From: Darksidea phi
Taxonomy: Eukaryota; Ascomycota; Dothideomycetes; Pleosporales; Lentitheciaceae
DNA length: 48,179 nt
Direction: 5' to 3'
NCBI GenBank assembly: GCA_030770425.1
Contig: JASJFT010000289.1
Location: 1-48,179, forward strand
Shown: piece after piece, positions 42,991 through 48,179 of the stretch
Position numbering within the stretch: the stretch's first letter is position 1
Layout of the letters: each line of letters starts with the position of its first letter
The notes under the pieces: model-generated
Told to the model about the DNA's origin: nothing
Database searches by the model: none
Seen by the model: only the letters and a program-made list of their open reading frames with translations
Position numbers and translations under genes: made by a program

Positions 42991-43602
42991 ACGGCTGCCC
43001 GGGGACCAAAGATAATATGGGCATGTGTTTATATGGTGCTAGTTCTTAAGCAGTTATCAAGCAATTCTTTGCTGCAAAGTGTCTTGTCGCTATGAGAGTA
43101 TGCAAATCTATGGATAACTGCTTTGATATCGCAGTGCTTATCAACCGTCCAATTAAATTGGCAGTCGTCAAACTAGCCTTCTGCCACAAACCGCTCTAGA
43201 TCTGACGTGACTGTATGTAAACCATGGGGCAAGGAACTAAGAGACAATTGATGGGCGAGTGCCTTAATCGCGAACTGGGGGGTTCGTGATGAAGGATACG
43301 GACAACCAGAAGAAAATGTACGTCCATGAACGAAACGTATTGCATATTGGGAAAACAACGATTCTGTGTAGTTGTATACCACTTGTCCTTTGAAGCGAAG
43401 GTGCGCTCGCATATTACTCATAACTAGTTGTTCATTGTGTGACAATGTTGCAATGTTTGTAACCAATTATGCAACCAATCGTGCGTGAAATGCGCAGATC
43501 TAGGATTTCATAATATATTAAACTCTGGTTTGTCTACGTACTTAAACAGCGAAGCCCGATATCTCGTAACCACAACCTTAACTTAAATTTTCGTCACCAT
43601 AG

Positions 43603-44330
43603 GACCAGCTCTGGCTTTCGACCGCGGCTCAGGCGGCGCCAAGTTATCCCCCACACTGCTCTCCATTCCTGCAGAGATACGGAATGAAATCGACGAGTAT
43701 GTGCTCATGGCTCCAACGGCCTTCACTTAGAGCGAGGTCTAGGTTTTTTTCCGATTCGATCTAAGAAAGACCTAAAACCCTTCGCCTTCTGCCCTCTGCA
43801 TGAAGACAGCGACAATGTGCTTAGCAGAGGCGTCAAACAGCCTTATTGAGCATTCAACCAATTACAGTTCGTCAACAAGCAGTTGCAACACAAGACATCC
43901 GATCTTAAGCTAAAGGGCAGCACTCTTATCTTCATGGACCACGTTTATCGTCCTTTTAACAGAATCCAGAACTTGTTCACATTCACTACAGCTCTAGACG
44001 AAAGTCGAAAGTCTTGGATCACAGCTATTGTCCTCCAACCGAGGCGGATGTCGGAAGAGATGTCTAACGAAATATTGTGGAAAACACCATGCGGCCTTGC
44101 CGCCCTCGATGAGTACTACCTGATGCATCCCCACATTACTGACAAGTACATCCTTACTTTGCCGCGTGTCTACCAAGATGGAAGTGAGTAGTAAGAGGAC
44201 AGCGGATTCTGTGGGTACCTATTTCTCTTCATTAATGCGTTTTCCAAAGCACTGCGTGACAAAGAGCTTTGGCATTTCCTGCCCCCATATATATCAGATC
44301 ATTGGGCGTATTGGTAGGATGAAAATTGAA
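43603..44330 (+). pseudogene. 2EXR/F-box-like relic with frameshift and stops
   Basis: The 5' part encodes SPTLLSIPAEIRNEIDEYVL, a textbook start for fungal 2EXR/F-box-like domains ('LPAEIRNxIYEYVL'). After a frame change near 43725, a second frame reads DNVLSRGVKQPY, a TGA where relatives have Trp, then AFNQLQFVNKQLQHKTSDLK and on to about 44190. A GTGAGT donor and TTTCCAAAG acceptor (about 44185-44249) look like a surviving intron leading to LRDKELWHFLPPYIS before further stops. The whole is not translatable. Confidence 0.55.
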
Positions 44331-44388
44331 AGACTACTTTTGAGCTGGCGAGAGAAGTTCGGAGGCTCGCATGGCGGTGTGAAGGAAG

Positions 44389-44793
44389 TTGGTTGCGCCT
44401 AACCTGAAGTTCTTTCCTGCGACCGATGACAACTTCAAGAAAAACACGAAAATAGGAGGTAGAGCGCTCGAGATGAACAAGGCACTAAGGTATAATTGGT
44501 ATGTCACCATGGGTGGGTTGATGCAGCAGGGATTTTGGTTTATATTGTGCGTTTACGTGGCTCTGTTCGACGAGCGTGTGGGAACTATCATGCACACGGT
44601 TTGCAGCTTCGCTCATCTAAATGGAGGGGAGGTGTTTATCCCATGTATGATATCAAATCAAAAGTATCTGAATGCGGTTTTCGACCCTCGCGGAGTTGAT
44701 AAACCTCCGTCGCAGGCGATGATTCATACATGCTCAGACTATCGAGACACTCGAGTCTACAGCAAAGATCCTTCTCGCGGCACTATTCTTTAA
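44389..44793 (+). other. 134-codon open frame, no recognised domain
   Basis: An uninterrupted plus-strand frame with no ATG at its head; its first internal ATG is at 44474. It may be the distal end of the preceding relic or a separate decayed gene. Contains ALRYNWYVTMGGLMQQGFWF. I do not assign a function. Confidence 0.2.
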
Positions 44794-44949
44794 TCTTGGT
44801 AGGCTACGTATCTCATTCAATCGAGTATTGCCCAACCCCTTTCCGGGTAGGAAGACCACTTGCTAATACAGGATTCTATCGTTCAAGCTGCTATGCTCCA
44901 CCACACATTATTAGAAAAGAAAATCTACGTATATCTCTACTACTGTTTA

Positions 44950-45747
44950 ATGACTTCCACCAGTACCGACTCAACCGCTTCGTCGCATCCATATTTCGGG
45001 CTTTTCAGCCCTTTCAAACCACCGCTCTCCTCTCTTCCCAAGGAGAACGCCTGTCCTCATCGCAAAGTTTACTAATAAAGATTACCGAAAGGAACACCTC
45101 TCGGCGACGCCTTCGTGCAAGGGTTTAACAAAATTCCTCATGAGCTACTCCTAGCCATCATCGGATATATGAATGTACTAAAAGGCTGGTAAATGGACTA
45201 TAATCAATATCGCTCGCTGTTCTGGCTCAGGATCATGCCTTTCATGCGCATGACTCCAAAGATCGGATATATCGCTCTGTCCCACTTCCACGTGAATAAT
45301 ATATGCCGAATACGCGCCTCTCAAAAAGAAGATCGGATTTCTTTTTCCTACCCAAAACCTGCTGTCAATAATTTCGTCCATCATCTGGAGCTTATAGCAC
45401 CATTGTGTAGCTTTTCAATGCGCTTCTTCCAAAAGCTCGCTGCTGGTAAGTTAGGCTTTGGTGGTCTTGTGATGTTGGACATCCTATTAAACTGTACGCA
45501 CTTTTACGAAAGTGACCTTGTTCGTACGCCTATGAGAGGATGGATTTGTAGGAATCCCACGGAACTAGCGGAAGGCGCACTCACTAAAGCGAAGGAAATT
45601 CTTGGGGCTGGCGTTGCTTTTCCTTGCGAGGGCCGTATCCTGTTCATGACCCCGGATGGGTTGCCAGATGGGTTGCTAGACGCTGTTACAATGTTCCAGG
45701 AACACATAAAAGGCATGTTCCAGTTCCAGTGCCAAAGGAAGCCATAA
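44950..45747 (+). pseudogene. F-box relic, one frame with three in-frame TAA codons
   Basis: The ATG at 44950 opens a Ser/Thr/Pro-rich N-terminus (STDSTASSHPYFGLF), then a double TAA (45073-45078). The same frame then gives FNKIPHELLLAIIGYM, a clear F-box-like helix, a TAA at 45190-45192, and a final 184 codons to the stop at 45747 with coherent protein content (NNFVHHLELIAPL, LGFGGLVMLDILLNCTHFY). The last 184-codon section has its own ATG (45193) and could still be translated, but without the F-box. The single-frame layout argues for nonsense decay rather than chance. Confidence 0.55.
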
Positions 45748-46432
45748 ATGAAACAGTGTAGCGCACGCTGTCTAGGCCGGTGCAGTTGCTGATAATGGCA
45801 AGCCTGTCTAGCCTGATATGTCCGTCGCGGAAGCTGATGAAGTAATAGGAAGGAATAATGGAATGTCCACGCATGCTCTGAGTTCATAAATTTAGGACTA
45901 TTCGAATGATGTCACTCGGGCTATCGTGCCTACCTCTGACCCTTCCCGCAATCAATCCCGCTCTTCTTAACGCTCTCACCCTCACAATTCTATTTCAAAT
46001 ATGCGAAGTTCCCCGTTCCTCGGCTATCGTATCACTTGACCCAGAATCTCTAGGAATTTTTAGCAAGAAAACCTACCTTAGATCTCCTCAACCCGTTTTC
46101 TCTCTTCGCTTTCCCTAGCATCAAAGGGCCACCGCGACTCGGAATAGCAGGGCAGAAAATCAGAGCACTCACAGCCCGTTCAGATTCTTCCAAGAGAGGG
46201 GATACCGCTGAAGCAGCTTCTTCATTGGGTACGCCCACTCTAGGTCCGGCATTCGCGAGCGGATGGCGGAAGTTACCGAGGAGTTCAAGATCGAAATCTC
46301 TAAAGAGGTCCTCATTCCCCTAGGGGCAGCTGTCTATAATTGACTTAGCTTTGAGGCCGCGTCAGGCATTACCGCGGACAAAGATCACGCTCAAGATTGA
46401 GTCTACAAAATGGAAGACTACAAGTCAGTTGA

Positions 46433-46963
46433 AATTGGAACAGTTACGATTCCGCACTCCTCTACGGAACAATTGAGATATCGGTTTTAGCGCAAGAAAC
46501 CTTCTACGGTAACAACATATTCTTCGTCAAGCGCACCTACTCACAAGGTCAGGAATCCAGGATGAGATATCCACGACCGAGCGTCAATCACTTGATTCGA
46601 CGCCTGGTTATCTATATACAGCCTACCATGCTGGACTGGAGCTTCATCCACAATCTCTCAAATGATGATTGTGGCTTCGAAAACTTGCGAAACGTCAGCA
46701 TATTCTTCGACGCACGAGTGATTGGCCTCCGGGAGCCCATGAGCCACTTGGCAAAGGTTGCGCCCTGAATGAAATCAGAGATGTTATCGTTCAGCTTATC
46801 GCCATATCTAACCGACCGAGTCGTTAGATTAGAATGGGAGCCCATCGCAGATTTGGACGGATATATTCGTAATCATTTCAGGCAAGGCTGCATACAACCA
46901 TACTCGCACGATCATTCGTTATTGAACAAAAGGATACGGGGACTTCATCTACCAATCCATTGA
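46433..46963 (+). pseudogene. F-box-like relic, C-terminal part, in-frame TGA
   Basis: One frame reads SYDSALLYGTIEISVLAQETFYGNNIFF at its start (the FYG.N.F motif of fungal F-box-like proteins), then RRLVIYIQPTMLDWSFIHNL and GFENLRNVSIFFDARVIGL, a TGA at 46766-46768, and 64 more codons with ATG (46769-46963). The upstream 500 bp contain short scattered fragments (45906-46430) that may be its decayed N-terminus. Confidence 0.5.
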
Positions 46964-47099
46964 CGCCTTAGTGCGCATCTTCTTGGTGAGTGCATTGCCG
47001 GCCGCGTTTATCCTTCTAGGCTTTTGGCTCTACCCTTTCATATGTCAGCTGACTTGATCTATGTATTCAATAACGAGCTGAACACAAAAGACGCTTAGG

Positions 47100-47381
47100 A
47101 TGGACAGTCGTCCGATGGGAGTGCTAAAATATTTCTGCAAAGGGCGAGGGTTAGCAGCGGTAGAACGGGCATTCACAGTTTATTTTGCACAAGATGAACT
47201 AAAGCTCACCACTCGGTTATGGAAGCAACTCAATCAATTATCCAGGTGTAGGAACAACGTAGTCCTAGACTTGTAGCTAACTCGTATATCGGAAACAATG
47301 GTGCTGCTCAAGGTGCGTAACCTGAAGCTGACAGAATGCCGTCCCCTCCTATATGATTTTCTTTTCAGCGAAAGTGAATAA
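47100..47381 (+). pseudogene. Short relic, one frame with internal TAG
   Basis: An ATG frame of 58 codons (VLKYFCKGRGLAAVERAFTV, then LKLTTRLWKQLNQLSRC) ends at TAG (47274-47276) and reopens in the same frame for 34 codons, including LLKVRNLKLTECRPLLYDFL, before a TAA. The Leu-spaced second part looks like the LRR-like tail of F-box proteins. No full domain is identifiable. Confidence 0.35.
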
Positions 47382-48179
47382 ACCACTGGTACTCCGATAG
47401 AGTATGCAACTTTATCACGGCGCGTGGTTCCTACCTTGTGGACTATAACCGGAACTCCCAGCGAAGGCTGTCCCAAGGAAACTTTGGATTGAGCAATCTG
47501 CATAGTCTGTGAGTTACAATGTTCCTCGTGTCACATTATGAAGAGCCGGAAGGTCTCGATGAATTCAACCAAACTAGGAGAGCGAAAAGATTGTCTTCGG
47601 TGTGAGCAGGCTTCAAGTTGTTTTAGTCGAGAATCAACACATATAATATAACGCGTTCTTGTGGGTAGACGCGGAAAACTATCGATTTGGTCACTAATAC
47701 AATCATACTGAGCTCATTAACGTATTTCACTCTAAAATTGAGAGAGGGCGCCATGCCTCCCCGTGAGAGCATAGATGAATTCGAAGCCTCCAATAGTCAT
47801 TTTGGCGTAGACACAGTCGTAAGACCGTGGAGTAGTAATCTGGGCACATGGATACAGATAGATGGCGGGCGATATTACAATTGTGATTGTGGAGCTGTTC
47901 GCTGAGCGGGGCTGGTGGAGGCCGCGCACCATTTTCACTATTGAAACACTATGTTTAGAATGAAACCTTTCGTTTGATAATCTTGCTATAATATCTGCGT
48001 ATCGAGAATGCTACGACATGACCTCGAGAAATCTGGCACAAAGTTAAATTTTCCTATTTACTATAACATGTTTACGTAGCGAGTCGCCATTCCAAGCGAG
48101 CCGCCACCCTTGAAATATACCAAAAAATCGAAAATCTATCTCTACAACTACCTATTAATAATCTTTTAAATTTTAATAG
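47382..48179. other. AT-rich window end without a supported gene
   Basis: A 50-codon ATG frame (47753-47905) ending YYNCDCGAVR is unassigned. The last 200 bp are very AT-rich (ending TTTAAATTTTAATAG) and share words such as ATCTCTACAA with the AT-rich core at 18.6 kb, which may point to mutated repeats or to a nearby AT-rich isochore. Confidence 0.35.

Noticed and set aside
1..48179. CRISPR array, rRNA genes, intact transposase or reverse transcriptase, secondary-metabolite cluster
   Set aside because: None seen on either strand. The only repeats are short tandem or paired words, and no PKS/NRPS/P450 group is present.

Overview
The window comes from a filamentous ascomycete (Pezizomycotina, probably Dothideomycetes; the class is my inference). 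The evidence is short GT-AG introns of about 45-110 bp with CTNAN-like branch sites, single-copy fungal housekeeping genes (AP-3 mu, Rrp4, TMEM234-like, DMAC1/Dmo2-like), the conidiation regulator WetA, and families typical of fungi (HET domain, Clr5-ankyrin, F-box). Gene models were built by hand. Where introns are given, exon lengths sum to a multiple of three and join at conserved motifs.

Layout. 1-2.04 kb: no supported gene. 2.1-7.1 kb: an 11-exon gene for a 1449-residue multidomain protein with, in order, a ZZ finger, a P-loop GTPase, a RING finger and a patatin phospholipase. 7.4-8.3 kb: a broken retropepsin-like gene on the minus strand. 9.8-10.6 kb: a LURP-one-related (tubby-like) gene. 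11.8-17.7 kb: a compact euchromatic block with a small single-pass membrane protein, an F-box protein, a HAPSTR1/DUF4588-type protein, a DMAC1-like mitochondrial protein and AP-3 mu. 17.7-19.7 kb: AT-rich and gene-free. 19.7-21.7 kb: a HET-domain protein. 21.7-24.7 kb: gene-poor, with one very tentative cysteine-rich relic. 24.7-28.2 kb: a Clr5 plus ankyrin-repeat protein. 28.7-30.5 kb: a small membrane-protein gene interrupted by an in-frame TAG, then an F-box relic carrying a 3 x 34 bp tandem repeat. 31-40.8 kb: a second conserved block with a DUF3431 type II membrane protein, a PhyH-family dioxygenase, a TMEM234 homologue, wetA, RRP4 and a PLD-fold protein. 41-48.2 kb: a gene graveyard in which several F-box/2EXR-like genes can still be read in one frame but carry in-frame stops.

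The conserved genes do not form one pathway: they are ordinary cell-biology genes, many in divergent or convergent pairs. The accessory genes share a theme. The ZZ/GTPase/RING/patatin protein, the HET protein and the Clr5-ankyrin protein have the build of fungal non-self-recognition or regulated cell-death proteins. They lie within 26 kb of each other, between decaying accessory genes. That functional reading is inference.
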